This document shows positions 1-9,897 of a stretch of 64,000 bases of DNA, one piece after another. A program made the translations under genes and the position numbers. Source of the stretch: Thalassobius sp. Cn5-15 (GTDB lineage: Bacteria > Pseudomonadota > Alphaproteobacteria > Rhodobacterales > Rhodobacteraceae); contig NZ_JAKRGF010000001.1 in the NCBI RefSeq assembly GCF_022347685.1, forward strand, positions 62,001-126,000. Reading direction: 5' to 3'. How positions within the stretch are numbered: position 1 is the stretch's first letter; each line of letters opens with the position of its first letter. The notes under the pieces were generated by a model, which did no database searches, was not told where the DNA came from, and worked only from the letters and a program-made list of their open reading frames with translations.

Positions 1-148
1 GCAGAAGGATACGATCGGCTTTGCGGATCGTGTCAGGATCAGAGGTGACGACAACATCGCCCGCATTCGTTTCAGACGCCATGCGCTGAAAGGCCTTTTC
101 GGCGGAATGCAGGTTGCCGCTTTCGTAATCTACAATCGCTGTCAGCAT
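1..148 (-). CDS. hisH: Imidazole glycerol phosphate synthase subunit HisH (N-terminal part)
   Basis: The glutaminase subunit that feeds ammonia to HisF in histidine synthesis. Only the first 49 codons lie in the window; the gene runs off the left edge. The translation begins MLTAIVDYESGNLHSAEKAF, which matches the start of class I glutamine amidotransferases of the HisH type (IVDYxxGN-LxS). The catalytic Cys-His-Glu triad would be outside the window. It lies 181 bases downstream of hisB on the same strand, the usual hisB-hisH order in Rhodobacterales. This gene was read directly from the reverse complement. Confidence 0.88.
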   Translation of the reverse strand, partial: MLTAIVDYESGNLHSAEKAFQRMASETNAGDVVVTSDPDTIRKADRILL

Positions 149-297
149 GGGGTAGGCCTTCTTTCGGGGAGCCAGAGGTCTGGCGAACTTAGATAGGTGG
201 GGCAGGGGAAGGGGGCGCTGCCCCTTTTGGCTCATCAAAGATGCCCAAAGTATCCCCGGCACATTTTCAGACCAGTGAATATACGCACGGCACGAGG

Positions 298-321
298 CCT
301 TTCAATGATCCTCAAATACTC
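298..321 (-). repeat. Intergenic repeat copy 1 (GAGTATTT-N3-GATCATTGAAAGG)
   Basis: On the minus strand this reads GAGTATTT, then GAG, then GATCATTGAAAGG. It matches the copy at 5385-5408 at 21 of 24 positions with identical spacing. It sits just after the hisB stop codon and reads toward hisH, the direction of transcription. Function unknown. Confidence 0.6.
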
Positions 322-329
322 AAAACAGA

Positions 330-917
330 TCAAAGCGCGCCTTTGGTTGATGGGATCGCATCGGCCTTGCGCGGGTCGGTCTCTACAGCTGTGCGCAGGG
401 CGCGGGCGACGGATTTGAAGGCGGCTTCGGCCACATGGTGGGCATTAAAGCCGTGGATCTGATCAACGTGCAGGGTGATGCCGCCATGAGTACTGAGCGC
501 CTGAAAGAACTCGCGCACCAGTTCGGTGTCGAACGTGCCGATTTTCTGCGCTGCAAACGCGACGTTCCAGATCAAGTAGGGGCGTGCAGAGAGATCGAGC
601 GCGCAGCGGACCTGAGCGTCGTCCATTGCCAGATGGCAATCTGCGTAGCGGTTAATGCCCTTTTTGTCGCCCAGTGCGGCGGTCAGTGCCTGACCGATGG
701 CAATGCCGGTGTCCTCAACAGTGTGGTGGTCATCGATGTGGTAATCACCCTTGGCGCGCACAGTCATGTCGATCAGAGAGTGACGCGACAGCTGGTCCAG
801 CATATGGTCAAAGAAACCCACGCCAGTCTGGTTGTCGTACTGGCCAGTGCCGTCGAGGTTGATCTTGACCGTGATTTCGGTTTCTGCCGTCTGGCGGGTG
901 ATGGTTGCGGTCCGCAT
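330..917 (-). CDS. hisB: Imidazoleglycerol-phosphate dehydratase
   Basis: Dehydrates imidazole glycerol phosphate to imidazole acetol phosphate in histidine synthesis. The protein is 195 residues, the normal length for the monofunctional bacterial enzyme. Family signatures are clear: the N-terminal TxETxIxVxxNLDGTG-type start, [16 protein letters not shown], and two metal-binding HHxxE motifs ([12 protein letters not shown] near residue 64 and [10 protein letters not shown] near residue 160). It precedes hisH on the same strand. The ATG at 917 gives the canonical N-terminus ([13 protein letters not shown]). Confidence 0.96.
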   Translation of the reverse strand: MRTATITRQTAETEITVKINLDGTGQYDNQTGVGFFDHMLDQLSRHSLIDMTVRAKGDYHIDDHHTVEDTGIAIGQALTAALGDKKGINRYADCHLAMDDAQVRCALDLSARPYLIWNVAFAAQKIGTFDTELVREFFQALSTHGGITLHVDQIHGFNAHHVAEAAFKSVARALRTAVETDPRKADAIPSTKGAL

Positions 918-1031
918 CTGGGCCTCCGTTAGCTATCGCGCTGCTTATAAGTCGCGGCGCGGCGCAATGAAAGCCTGCTGCGACGGTGGGCGCCAACTTG
1001 GGGGCAACCGTTGCGCCTGAGACGCGTGCGC

Positions 1032-3842
1032 TCAACCGATTTTGTGTTTGGTGCCGCCGCCGTTCAGACGGTTAAGGGATTTTGCCATCAGGTCGGGCAG
1101 CTGTTCGATGCGACGGCTGACCTCCACCGTGTCTTTGCCTTTGGCTGCCAGTTCGATGTTGACCAGCATTTCTTGCAGTGGGATCGCACCAAAGACGGCC
1201 GCGCTGGAGGCAAACTTGTGACAACGCTCCGCCACCTCTGGCAGCGGCTGTTCATGCTCGACCAGCCATTCCAGCAGGTCCTGCAGCTCTTCGCGCATCT
1301 GGGTCAGCAGCATATCATAGGCTTCACCAACGCTTTCACGCAGGGCTTTGTTCACTTCCATGTCGACCAGTTGACGCATCCGGTTCAGCCGCAACAGCGT
1401 AGGGCAGGTGTCATTGTTCGCCGCCGCCGCATGGTCGCGGATGATCCGCTGCAGATCGGGACGGAGCAGTGGTTTGGGCAGCACATCCTGCATGCCAAGC
1501 CCCAGAAATTCGGTCACGTTTTCCGGCATTACGTGGGCGGTCAGCGCAACGATTGGGCTTTTGGCCGAGGGGCCCTGACCCGCGCGGATTGCACGTGTCG
1601 CTTCGCGCCCATCTAGGACCGGCATGGAGATGTCCATCAGGATGAGGTCAAACTCTTCCTCGCTGGCCTTTTCGACGCCGGATTGGCCATTGTGCGCCTC
1701 TTCGACCAGATGGCCTTCACGGATCAGCATGGCGCGGACCACATCGCGGTTGATCTGGTTGTCCTCGACCACCAGAACTTTCAGCATATCGGTGGTGTTC
1801 TGATCCACCGCATCCTCAACCTGTGGCGCGGGGGGCGTCTCGGCTTCGGGCGCGTCACACTGCAGCATGGGCAGACGAAGGGTGAAGGTGGTGCCTTCGC
1901 CAAGGGTGCTTTCAACGCTGATACTGCCGCCTAGCGCTTCGCTGATGCGGCGCACGATGCCGAGGCCCAGACCGGTGCCCTCGGTTTTGCGCGCGAAACT
2001 GTCGTCTTGGGTAAAGAAATCCTCGAACACGCGATCCAAAGCGGTTTCCGCAATGCCGATACCGTCGTCCTTGATGTGAATGACCACATCGTCCTGACCC
2101 GCCTTGCAGCGCACATCCACCACGATAGAGCCGTGTTCAGTGAATTTGGCCGCGTTCGACAACAAATTCAGCAGCATCTGCTGCACCCGGCCGGGATCGG
2201 TCTGCACCCAGCCCAGATCAGGGCCGGAATGGATCAGGGTCAGCGAATTGCCGTTGTCCTCCGCAGGTGGGCGCATGCTTTCGACCGCGCTGTCGATGAT
2301 TTCGCGCAGGCGGGTCGGGCGGTATTGCACCAACGGTTTGCCGTCTTCGCAGCGGGCGATGTCTAGCACATCATTCACATGACCCAGGAGAATATCACTG
2401 GAGCTTTCCATATGTGTCAGATAGCCCTGCTGTTCCTCGGTCAGCTGGGTTTCGCGAAGGAGCGACATGTTGCCAAGGATGCCGTTCATCGGTGTGCGGA
2501 TCTCATGGCTCATTACTGCCAGAAAGCGCGATTTTGCCTTCTCGCCAGCGCGGGCCTGATCGCGGGCCTCTATCAGGTCACGTTCGGCGCGCACGCGGTA
2601 AGAGATGTCGCGCACAAAGGCGATGTACATCAGGTGGCCATGCGTCTCGCTCTTTTGCAGGGCCATTTCAATCGGGAAGTGGCTGCCGTCGGCGCGCATC
2701 GCTTCCATCCGCACGCGGCCTTTGCCAACCATATGAAAGCCACCGCCATGGCTGACACGGTGCATGCCGCGATTGTGTGCGTCACGATGTTCTGGCGGCA
2801 CCAAGAGGGTGGCAACATTTTGGCCCACGGCCTCTTGGTGGGAGAAGCCGAAGGTTTCGGTTGCGGCAGCGTTGAATTCTTCGATGACGCCGTCGGCGTC
2901 GCAGACGATCACCGCGTCAAGGGAACTGGCCATCACCGCATGCGTGCGTTCCCCTGCCGCGATCAGGGAAATGCGGCGCGCTTCAGATTGGCGGCGCAAT
3001 TGATTGAAATAAAATGCTAAAAGAACCAGAGAGGTGGTCAAGATGAAGCCGATAACTCCCATGACCGTCAGTGTGGTCGATAGCGCCAGCTGGTCGTGAT
3101 CCAGAAGAACGTCCAGATTGGTTTGACCTGCCGCTGCCATCGAACGCACATGCGGCGCCATTGCGACAGCGTGGTTTTCCATCTCGGGCAGGGCGGCGCG
3201 CAGGACGTTGTCGGGACTGCGCACGGCGGCGGCGCTGGCCCCAAGGTGGTTTGCCACCGCGTTGATTGCATCCTCAAATCCGGGGGCGGCGCGCAGGGGC
3301 TCATAGATCACGCCGTAGCGCAGATCGTCGATACGGTTTTGCAGAATGTCAAATTCGCGCCGCATGGTGACATAGTTGCTCCCAGATCCAAACGCGGCCT
3401 GCCGCACGGCGTATTGGTAGGACAGGAACTCCACCTCGGCCTCGTTCAGGGACCATTCTATGTCCTCGATGGTGGACTGGCGCAGCTGGCGGACGTCTTT
3501 GATTACCTTCAGCGTCAGCGCGGTCATCAAAATCAGCCCGATCAGCGACAAAAGCCCCAGCAAACGGGGATTGCCGATCACTCGCTGGGCGCTGGTGGGG
3601 CGTACGGCGTAAAGCTCTTCGTCGCTGAAATGTTTTGGCTTGGGGTTCGGTGGACCAAAGGCACGCGCCAGGCGGGCCAGCCAAGCAGGGCGGGGGACGG
3701 GTTTGGTGATATGCGGATCGATAGACACGGGCGCGACTTTCGCTGCAGTAGAACACAAACAAGTACAGATGGCTCCATTCGCAAAACCCGTGCCAAACGC
3801 CTGTGCTGCCCTCAGGCGGCCTGACGTCGAAACTGGAGTCAA
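1032..3842 (-). CDS. Hybrid sensor histidine kinase with PAS, receiver and Hpt domains
   Basis: A membrane-bound phosphorelay sensor of 936 residues if the 3842 start is used. Order: cytoplasmic head, membrane segment about 93-113, periplasmic region of about 145 residues, membrane segment about 258-279, PAS about 300-418, HisKA with SHEIRTPMNG (His446), HATPase with N box at Asn563 and GTGLGLGIV at 622-630, receiver with Asp737 and Lys790, and a C-terminal Hpt-like domain with CHKFASSAAVFG (His875). This is the TorS/BarA-type layout. No response regulator gene lies nearby, so the partner is unknown. The start is uncertain: the first 38 residues look unlike a signalling protein, and a GTG at 3728 would also keep every domain. 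Signal unknown. Confidence 0.85.
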   Translation of the reverse strand: MTPVSTSGRLRAAQAFGTGFANGAICTCLCSTAAKVAPVSIDPHITKPVPRPAWLARLARAFGPPNPKPKHFSDEELYAVRPTSAQRVIGNPRLLGLLSLIGLILMTALTLKVIKDVRQLRQSTIEDIEWSLNEAEVEFLSYQYAVRQAAFGSGSNYVTMRREFDILQNRIDDLRYGVIYEPLRAAPGFEDAINAVANHLGASAAAVRSPDNVLRAALPEMENHAVAMAPHVRSMAAAGQTNLDVLLDHDQLALSTTLTVMGVIGFILTTSLVLLAFYFNQLRRQSEARRISLIAAGERTHAVMASSLDAVIVCDADGVIEEFNAAATETFGFSHQEAVGQNVATLLVPPEHRDAHNRGMHRVSHGGGFHMVGKGRVRMEAMRADGSHFPIEMALQKSETHGHLMYIAFVRDISYRVRAERDLIEARDQARAGEKAKSRFLAVMSHEIRTPMNGILGNMSLLRETQLTEEQQGYLTHMESSSDILLGHVNDVLDIARCEDGKPLVQYRPTRLREIIDSAVESMRPPAEDNGNSLTLIHSGPDLGWVQTDPGRVQQMLLNLLSNAAKFTEHGSIVVDVRCKAGQDDVVIHIKDDGIGIAETALDRVFEDFFTQDDSFARKTEGTGLGLGIVRRISEALGGSISVESTLGEGTTFTLRLPMLQCDAPEAETPPAPQVEDAVDQNTTDMLKVLVVEDNQINRDVVRAMLIREGHLVEEAHNGQSGVEKASEEEFDLILMDISMPVLDGREATRAIRAGQGPSAKSPIVALTAHVMPENVTEFLGLGMQDVLPKPLLRPDLQRIIRDHAAAANNDTCPTLLRLNRMRQLVDMEVNKALRESVGEAYDMLLTQMREELQDLLEWLVEHEQPLPEVAERCHKFASSAAVFGAIPLQEMLVNIELAAKGKDTVEVSRRIEQLPDLMAKSLNRLNGGGTKHKIG

Positions 3843-4273
3843 ACTGGACCCTGCGGCGATCCATGGTGCAGGTGCTCTCGGTGCCTTTGCAGACTACGGG
3901 GGGCTGTACCTGAATGCCGCAGGGTCAAGGATAGCCTGTTTTGCCCTTAATTTCTGCGCTGCAAAAGGCGGTCAGGGGGCGCATTTGGATGGATGTGACC
4001 TTACCAAGGCAGAAATTTGGGGGCGGTGGACCTCTTTGGTCTGGGTGCCCCCCAAAAAGAGAGCGGTGGTCAATGCTGCTGTGCAGCGGACGCAGAGGCT
4101 TGCCAAATTGCGACTCATCCTCCTAGGCTGACTGTACCGCAGGTTGTTGGTGACACGATCGGTTCCGCGTGTTCGGGGCTGGATTTTTTGGCACTGGTTC
4201 TTTCTTGGCGGTGACCTAGCTCAATACTCAGCCAGATGCAGCCTCTTGCTGCAGAAACGAAGGACATCACGAC
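3843..4273. other. Intergenic region, no gene recognised
   Basis: About 430 bases between the kinase (minus) and coxG (plus), whose 5' ends face each other. The open frames here overlap one another and show no recognisable protein or convincing ribosome binding site. It presumably holds both promoters, but I cannot point to clear -35/-10 elements. Confidence 0.5.
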
Positions 4274-4795
4274 ATGCAGCTTTCTGACACCCGCGAGATC
4301 AAGGCTGATCGCGAAACAGTTTGGACGGGGCTCTTGTCGGCGGAGGTGCTGGGCGCCTGTGTGCCCGGTTGCAAAGAGATGACCGGCAGCGCCGCTGATG
4401 GGTTTGAGGCCACAGTGGTGCAGAAGGTTGGGCCCGTGAAGGCAACCTTTAAGGGCGGCGTAACGCTGTCCGATATTGTCGAAGGTCAATCGCTCACTCT
4501 GACAGGTGAGGGCAAGGGAGGCGCCGCAGGCTTTGCCAAGGGTGCGGCAAAGGTTATGCTGGAGGATGGGCCAGACGGTGGAACCCGCCTGATCTATGAG
4601 GTCGAAGCCAAGGTGGGCGGTAAGCTGGCCCAACTGGGCAGTCGTATCATTGATGGATTTGCCAAAAAGATGGCGGATCAGTTTTTCCAGACCTTTCAGG
4701 AGGCGGTTGAAGAGCCTGAAGAAGGTGAGGATGCGGCGGAGGAGGTCGCAGAAGACACCCATAAGAAAGGGTGGTTCAAGAAAATGCTGGGCTAA
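4274..4795 (+). CDS. coxG: CoxG-like SRPBCC-family protein
   Basis: A 173-residue protein of the carbon monoxide dehydrogenase subunit G family (START/SRPBCC fold). This family accompanies molybdenum hydroxylases and is thought to help with membrane attachment or maturation rather than catalysis. The family core is present: [28 protein letters not shown], then GPVKATFKG and a helix with [17 protein letters not shown]. The C-terminal 30 residues are acidic and end in a basic tip ([10 protein letters not shown]). It is the first gene of a four-gene run, 60 bases before coxS. Confidence 0.88.
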   Translation: MQLSDTREIKADRETVWTGLLSAEVLGACVPGCKEMTGSAADGFEATVVQKVGPVKATFKGGVTLSDIVEGQSLTLTGEGKGGAAGFAKGAAKVMLEDGPDGGTRLIYEVEAKVGGKLAQLGSRIIDGFAKKMADQFFQTFQEAVEEPEEGEDAAEEVAEDTHKKGWFKKMLG

Positions 4796-4855
4796 AGCAG
4801 CCCGGTCATAACGCAAGTACCGAAATGCACATTGCAATGCTTTAGGGAGGGCACA

Positions 4856-5341
4856 ATGACGAAACTGACGATGACCGTGAACGGTCGATCCGTGTCAGGA
4901 GAGGTTGAGGGCCGCACGCTCTTGTCCACGTTCCTGCGCGAAAATCTGGGGCTGACCGGCACCCATGTGGGGTGTGACACCAGCCAATGCGGCGCCTGCA
5001 CGGTGCATGTGAACGGGCTGGCAGTGAAATCCTGCACCATGTTCGCACAAGAAGCCGCAGGCGCAGATGTCGCCACCATCGAAGGACAGGCCGCAGCAGA
5101 CGGCACGCTGAACCGCATCCAACAGGCGTTTCAGGATTACCACGGTCTGCAATGCGGGTTCTGCACGCCCGGCATGGTGATGGCGGCAGCGGCGTTGTTG
5201 AAAGACACCCCCAAACCCACCGAGGCCGAGGTGCGCCACCATCTGGAAGGCAACATCTGCCGCTGCACCGGTTATCACAACATCGTCCGCGCCATTATGG
5301 CGGCCTCAGGCCAGGACGTGGCGCCGGTGGCGGCGGAATAA
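4856..5341 (+). CDS. coxS: Molybdenum hydroxylase small [2Fe-2S] subunit, CoxS-like
   Basis: The iron-sulfur subunit that passes electrons from the molybdenum centre to FAD. The 161 residues contain both expected clusters: the plant-type N-terminal site with Cys40, Cys45, Cys48 and Cys60 ([10 protein letters not shown]), and the C-terminal four-helix site with Cys100, Cys103, Cys135 and Cys137 (QCGFC, CRCTGY). An AGGGAGG ribosome binding site 6 bases before the ATG at 4856 decides this start over an in-frame ATG 24 bases upstream. The order G-S-L-M marks a form II cluster. Confidence 0.94.
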   Translation: MTKLTMTVNGRSVSGEVEGRTLLSTFLRENLGLTGTHVGCDTSQCGACTVHVNGLAVKSCTMFAQEAAGADVATIEGQAAADGTLNRIQQAFQDYHGLQCGFCTPGMVMAAAALLKDTPKPTEAEVRHHLEGNICRCTGYHNIVRAIMAASGQDVAPVAAE

Positions 5342-5384
5342 CCCTAAAACCAAGATCCGCTGCGCCATGTGGCGCGGTTTCATT

Positions 5385-5408
5385 GAGTATTTTCAGATCA
5401 TTGAAAGG
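5385..5408 (+). repeat. Intergenic repeat copy 2 (GAGTATTT-N3-GATCATTGAAAGG)
   Basis: Reads GAGTATTT, TCA, GATCATTGAAAGG on the plus strand, between coxS and coxL. It matches the 298-321 copy at 21 of 24 positions and reads with transcription. It lies in the only large gap (108 bases) inside the coxSLM run. Confidence 0.6.
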
Positions 5409-5449
5409 GAAGGGCAGGAGGAGGCCCGACCGTTTCTAGGGAGGATAAT

Positions 5450-7825
5450 ATGCCAAAGGATCAAGGCATTGGCGCGAGCAGCAAGCGGCGCGAAGACGTC
5501 AGGTTTCTGACCGGAACCGGCAACTACACAGATGACATTAATCTGATGAACCAAACCTATGCGCATTTCCTGCGCTCTGATGTGGCGCATGGTGTGATCA
5601 ACGGGATCGACACTGCGGCGGCAGAGGCGATGGAAGGTGTGGTTCGGGTCTTCACTGCGAAGGATTTCGAAGGCGTCGGCGGCATTCCCTGCGGCTGGCA
5701 GGTGACAGACCGTCATGGGGAGCCCATGCAAGAGCCGAAGCATCCGGTTCTGGCCGAGGGCAAGGTGCGTCATGTGGGCGATCCGATCGCGGTGGTTATC
5801 GCTGAGTCGCCGGAACTGGCCCGCGACGCTGCAGAGGCGATCGATGTTGACATCACCGAACTGCCCGCAGTGATCGATATGAAGGCAGCCGTGGCCGATG
5901 GTGCCACGAAGGTGCATGACGATCTGACCTCAAACCTTTGCTATGACTGGGGTTTTGTGGAGGAAAATCGCGAGGCGGTGGATCAGGCGATCCAAAATGC
6001 CGCCCATGTCACCACGCTGGAACTGGTGAACAACCGTCTGGTTGCCAACCCGATGGAGCCGCGTGTGGCGGTTGGCGATTACAACCGCGCCAATGATGAG
6101 CACACGCTTTACACCACCTCGCAAAACCCGCATGTGATCCGCCTGTTGATGGGGGCCTTTGTGCTGGGTATTCCTGAACACAAACTGCGCGTTGTGGCGC
6201 CTGATGTGGGCGGGGGCTTTGGGACCAAGATCTTCCACTACGCGGAAGAGGCCTTTGTTACCTTCGCAGCCAAGGCGATCAATCGTCCGGTCAAATGGAC
6301 TGCCTCACGGTCGGAGGCGTTTATTTCCGATGCCCATGGCCGGGATCACGTGACCAAGATCGAACTGGCGCTGGATGCAGAGCATAAATTTGTCGCTCTG
6401 CGCACCGACACCTATGCCAATATGGGCGCGTATTTGTCGACTTTCGCACCTTCGGTCCCCACGTGGTTGCACGGCACCTTGATGGCGGGGAACTATATCA
6501 CGCCTTTGGTTTATGTGAACGTGAAGGCGGTCTTTACCAACACCGTGCCAGTGGATGCCTATCGCGGTGCCGGTCGGCCTGAGGCGACGTTCCAATTGGA
6601 ACGCGTTGTGGATAAGGCTGCGCGCGAATTGGGCATGGATCCGGCAGAGCTGCGGCGGCTGAACTTTATTAAACCCGAACAGTTCCCCTATGACACACCC
6701 GTTGCCGTCACCTATGACACCGGCAACTACCACGCGACGCTGGACAAGGCGCTGGCGCTGACTGATTACGCCAGTTTTGACGCCCGCGCGGCAGAGAGTA
6801 AGGCGCGCGGCAAGCTACGCGGCTTCGGCATTGCGCACTATATCGAAGCGTGCGGCATTGCGCCTTCTAACCTTGTTGGGCAGTTGGGTGCGCGTGCGGG
6901 TCTTTATGAATCGGCCACGGTACGGGTCAATGCCACCGGGTCCATCGCGGTGATGACCGGCAGCCACAGTCATGGGCAGGGGCATGAAACGACCTTTGCT
7001 CAGGTGGTGGCGGATATGATCGGCATTGACGAAGCCCAGGTTGATATCGTCCACGGCGATACTGCGCGAACCCCGATGGGCATGGGCACCTACGGCTCCC
7101 GCTCTATCGCGGTGGGCGGATCGGCGATGGTGCGTGCGGCTGAAAAGGTCATCAACAAGGCCAAGAAAATCGCCGCTCACCTGATGGAAGCCGCAGATGC
7201 GGATATTGAGCTGAAGGATGGACAGTTTTCGGTCGCGGGCACGGATAAATCCGTGGCCTGGGGCGACGTCTGTCTGGCCGCATACGTGCCGCACAACTAC
7301 CCGCTGGAAGAGATCGAGCCGGGGCTTGAGGAAACCGCGTTCTATGATCCGGCAAACTTCACCTATCCCTCCGGTGCTTACTTCTGCGAGGTAGAGGTGG
7401 ACCCCGGCACTGGCAAGGTAGAGATCGTGGGGTTCACCGCTGCAGATGATTTCGGCAATGTTATCAACCCAATGATCGTCGAAGGTCAGGTACATGGTGG
7501 TGTCGCTCAAGGTATCGGTCAGGCGATGCTGGAAAGCTGCGTCTATGACGACAACGGCCAGCTGCTCAGCGGGTCCTATATGGATTACGCCATGCCACGG
7601 GCCAGTGACCTGCCAATGTTTGAGGTGGATCATTCCTGTCAGACACCCTGTACGCACAACCCTCTTGGGGTGAAAGGCTGTGGTGAAGCAGGTGCAATCG
7701 GTTCGCCCCCCGCATTGGTCAACGCAGTGATCGATGCCCTGCACCGTGGTGGCTACCCTGTAGACCATATCGATATGCCGCTGTCGCCATCGCGTGTGTG
7801 GAACGCGATGCAGTCGGTCAAGTGA
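5450..7825 (+). CDS. coxL: Form II CoxL-like molybdenum hydroxylase large subunit
   Basis: The molybdopterin-cytosine-dinucleotide subunit of a xanthine dehydrogenase/CO dehydrogenase family enzyme, 791 residues. The active-site loop at residues 370-376 is AYRGAGR. That is the form II signature; form I enzymes, proven to oxidise CO, carry AYXCSFR with the copper-ligand cysteine. Other cofactor motifs are present: [10 protein letters not shown] at 251-260, SHGQGHETT, and [14 protein letters not shown] with the catalytic Glu746. Form II enzymes have disputed or absent CO oxidation activity and probably hydroxylate other substrates. The start follows GGGAGG and gives a normal N-terminus ([16 protein letters not shown]). 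Confidence 0.93.
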   Translation: MPKDQGIGASSKRREDVRFLTGTGNYTDDINLMNQTYAHFLRSDVAHGVINGIDTAAAEAMEGVVRVFTAKDFEGVGGIPCGWQVTDRHGEPMQEPKHPVLAEGKVRHVGDPIAVVIAESPELARDAAEAIDVDITELPAVIDMKAAVADGATKVHDDLTSNLCYDWGFVEENREAVDQAIQNAAHVTTLELVNNRLVANPMEPRVAVGDYNRANDEHTLYTTSQNPHVIRLLMGAFVLGIPEHKLRVVAPDVGGGFGTKIFHYAEEAFVTFAAKAINRPVKWTASRSEAFISDAHGRDHVTKIELALDAEHKFVALRTDTYANMGAYLSTFAPSVPTWLHGTLMAGNYITPLVYVNVKAVFTNTVPVDAYRGAGRPEATFQLERVVDKAARELGMDPAELRRLNFIKPEQFPYDTPVAVTYDTGNYHATLDKALALTDYASFDARAAESKARGKLRGFGIAHYIEACGIAPSNLVGQLGARAGLYESATVRVNATGSIAVMTGSHSHGQGHETTFAQVVADMIGIDEAQVDIVHGDTARTPMGMGTYGSRSIAVGGSAMVRAAEKVINKAKKIAAHLMEAADADIELKDGQFSVAGTDKSVAWGDVCLAAYVPHNYPLEEIEPGLEETAFYDPANFTYPSGAYFCEVEVDPGTGKVEIVGFTAADDFGNVINPMIVEGQVHGGVAQGIGQAMLESCVYDDNGQLLSGSYMDYAMPRASDLPMFEVDHSCQTPCTHNPLGVKGCGEAGAIGSPPALVNAVIDALHRGGYPVDHIDMPLSPSRVWNAMQSVK

Positions 7826-7840
7826 GAGAGGACAGTCAGA

Positions 7841-8626
7841 ATGTATAACTTTGACTTTGAACAGCCTGCGAACATCGAAGAGGCGGTTGCCGCCCTGAAG
7901 GATGAAGACGCACTGGCATTGTCCGGTGGCCAAACTCTCATCCCGTCGATGAAACAACGCCTGAATGCGCCAACGAAACTGGTCAGCCTGACCGCGATTG
8001 ATGCGCTGAAGGGTGTGTGCCCTGACGGCGGTCAAATCGCCATTGGTGCCGCAACAACCCACGCCACAGTCGCGGCAGAGGCGACGGATTATCCTGCGCT
8101 GGCCGCTCTGGCTGGTGGCATTGGCGATCCGGCGGTGCGCAACCGCGGTACCATTGGGGGATCACTGGCCAACAATGATCCGGCCGCGTGCTATCCGGCG
8201 GCGGTGTTGGCGTCAGGGGCAACCGTCGTAACCAACGCGCGCGAAATCGCGGCGGATGCATTTTTTGACGGCATGTTCACCACTGCGCTGCAGGAGGGGG
8301 AGATCATCACCGATGTCCGCTTTCCCATTCCCGAAAAGGCCAGCTATCAGAAGTTCGAACAACCCGCTTCGCGCTTCGCATTGACCGGTGTCTTTGTTGC
8401 CAAATATCGCGATGGCGTGCGTGTCGCAGTCACTGGCGCATCCGAGGATGGCGTGATGCGCTGGGCAGAGGCAGAGGCGGCGCTTGGGACGACCTTCTCC
8501 GCAGCGGCGCTGGATGATCTGTCTGTCAGTGCTGATGGGTTGATCCACGACCTGCATGGCACACCAGCGTATCGGGCCAATTTGATCAAGGTTTTGGCCC
8601 AGCGAGCGGTCGAGGCAGCCCTGTAA
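7841..8626 (+). CDS. coxM: Molybdenum hydroxylase FAD-binding subunit, CoxM-like
   Basis: The medium subunit (261 residues) that binds FAD and hands electrons to the acceptor. It shows the family's FAD motifs: SGGQTLIPSMKQRL near residues 27-40, IAIGAATTHATV, and IGDPAVRNRGTIGGSLANND near residues 93-112. It starts 15 bases after coxL, with GAGAGGAC as ribosome binding site, so the two are co-transcribed. No maturation genes (coxD, E, F) follow, as usual for form II clusters. Confidence 0.93.
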   Translation: MYNFDFEQPANIEEAVAALKDEDALALSGGQTLIPSMKQRLNAPTKLVSLTAIDALKGVCPDGGQIAIGAATTHATVAAEATDYPALAALAGGIGDPAVRNRGTIGGSLANNDPAACYPAAVLASGATVVTNAREIAADAFFDGMFTTALQEGEIITDVRFPIPEKASYQKFEQPASRFALTGVFVAKYRDGVRVAVTGASEDGVMRWAEAEAALGTTFSAAALDDLSVSADGLIHDLHGTPAYRANLIKVLAQRAVEAAL

Positions 8627-8693
8627 ACACAACGCTGTAAATATGGCGATTTGATGAATCGGCCACACAGACGTAAAATTATTATCACAGGTT

Positions 8694-8723
8694 AACCCCC
8701 GGCTCTTGTCGCTGGGGGTTTTC
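8694..8723 (+). terminator. Rho-independent terminator after coxM
   Basis: AACCCCC (8694-8700) pairs with GGGGGTT (8714-8720), followed by TTTC. It closes the cox operon. Confidence 0.75.
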
Positions 8724-8769
8724 ATCTCCTAATCAGCGCGATCGTACACGCTATTTGGAGCACCAAACA

Positions 8770-9159
8770 ATGATCATCGAAATCTGGCAGAGTTTCCGCC
8801 GCACCCCTCTGTGGGTTCAGATCTGGGTTGGCCTGATCCTGATACCTATGAACCTTCTGCCGCTGGCCTTTCTGGATCAACCGAACGCCGGCCTGATCGC
8901 AGCCCTGTCCATCGGTGGAATGCTGCCCAACATGCTGATTATGGCGCTGGATCGCGGTATCTCCAAGGCGATGTCTATCTCGCACCTGCTCTTCTGGATC
9001 CCACTTGTTGTGATCGTGTCCAAAGAGCTGGCCATGGGAGAGCTCACCCCAGTTTATACTGCATTTTTGGGCATTCTGCTGATGGTGGACCTGGTGTCGC
9101 TGGGGCTGGACATCCCTGAGAGTATTAAGTGGCTGCGTGGTGAGCGCGCGATCGCCTGA
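8770..9159 (+). CDS. Small integral membrane protein of unknown function
   Basis: A 129-residue protein with about four predicted membrane helices (about 15-35, 41-61, 66-88 and 93-112) and little outside them. I do not recognise the family. The start at 8770 is chosen because GGAG lies 9 bases before this ATG; an in-frame TTG at 8755 overlaps that site. It follows the cox terminator, so it is probably a separate unit. Confidence 0.7.
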   Translation: MIIEIWQSFRRTPLWVQIWVGLILIPMNLLPLAFLDQPNAGLIAALSIGGMLPNMLIMALDRGISKAMSISHLLFWIPLVVIVSKELAMGELTPVYTAFLGILLMVDLVSLGLDIPESIKWLRGERAIA

Positions 9160-9166
9160 GGGCAGG

Positions 9167-9769
9167 TCAATCCACAGGTTTGCGGGCGATCAGGTCAATC
9201 AGCGCTGACATGCCGGAATGACCGCGCCCTTCCTGTACCTCACGCTCATAGTCGTTGAGTGTTACAATGTCCCAGCCTGCGAAGGCGGCGCGCAGCATTT
9301 CAGGCGTGTAGAGGTTTTCGACAAACGGCGGCCCGCCGGTGCCGTGTTCTAGCTGTTTCGGTGTGTAGCCGTGCAACATGACGATGCCACCGGGTTTGGT
9401 CGCCTCTTTCATGCGCTCGAGCTGCAGCGCGCGCTCCTCGGGGCCGACAAACTGGATAAAGATGCCCGCAACGATGTCAAACTGCGCCTCTGGCCAAGGG
9501 TCGCGCAAGATATCGCATTGTTGAAAGGTGACATCGACGGCACGCTCATCCGCCAGCATCTCTGCCCGAGCGATGGCAGTGGGGGCAAACTCCAGCGCCG
9601 TCACCTCAAGGCCGCGTTCCGCCATAAAGACCGAATTACGCCCCTCACCATCGGCGACAGCCAGTGCGGTCTGACCTGCGACCAGATGATCTAAATGATC
9701 GCGCAGAAACTGCGCCGGCGCGGTGCCGAATAGGTAATCGTTTGTGCCTGAGTAGCGTTGTTCCCACAT
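9167..9769 (-). CDS. Class I SAM-dependent methyltransferase
   Basis: A soluble methyltransferase-fold protein of about 200 residues. The SAM site is visible as the glycine-rich motif I (ALAVADGEGRNSVFMAE) and the acidic end of the next strand (VTALEFAPTAIARAE), followed by a motif II-like DIVAGIFIQF. The start WEQRYSGTNDYLFGTAPAQF is typical of small TehB-like bacterial methyltransferases whose substrate is mostly unknown. The ATG at 9769 is preferred: AAAGG lies 9 bases upstream. A start at 9826 would add 19 uncharacteristic residues. It converges with the membrane protein gene. Confidence 0.83.
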   Translation of the reverse strand: MWEQRYSGTNDYLFGTAPAQFLRDHLDHLVAGQTALAVADGEGRNSVFMAERGLEVTALEFAPTAIARAEMLADERAVDVTFQQCDILRDPWPEAQFDIVAGIFIQFVGPEERALQLERMKEATKPGGIVMLHGYTPKQLEHGTGGPPFVENLYTPEMLRAAFAGWDIVTLNDYEREVQEGRGHSGMSALIDLIARKPVD

Positions 9770-9837
9770 GTGCCTCATCCTTTCGGTGCGTGGTCCTGAT
9801 AAATGCGGTCGTGCGCAGGCAATCAAGGGGCCGCAAT

Positions 9838-9874
9838 AAAAAACGCCCCCGCAACTGTGGCAGGGGCGTTTTTA
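9838..9874 (-). terminator. Rho-independent terminator of infC
   Basis: AAACGCCCC (9841-9849) pairs with GGGGCGTTT (9863-9871). On the minus strand a run of six T residues follows the stem, 24 bases beyond the infC stop codon. Confidence 0.85.
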
Positions 9875-9897
9875 AATGCGTCTGATCCGGATCAGGC

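Noticed and set aside
6815-8062. 415-codon open frame antisense to coxL/coxM
   Set aside because: Shadow frame of two well-supported genes.
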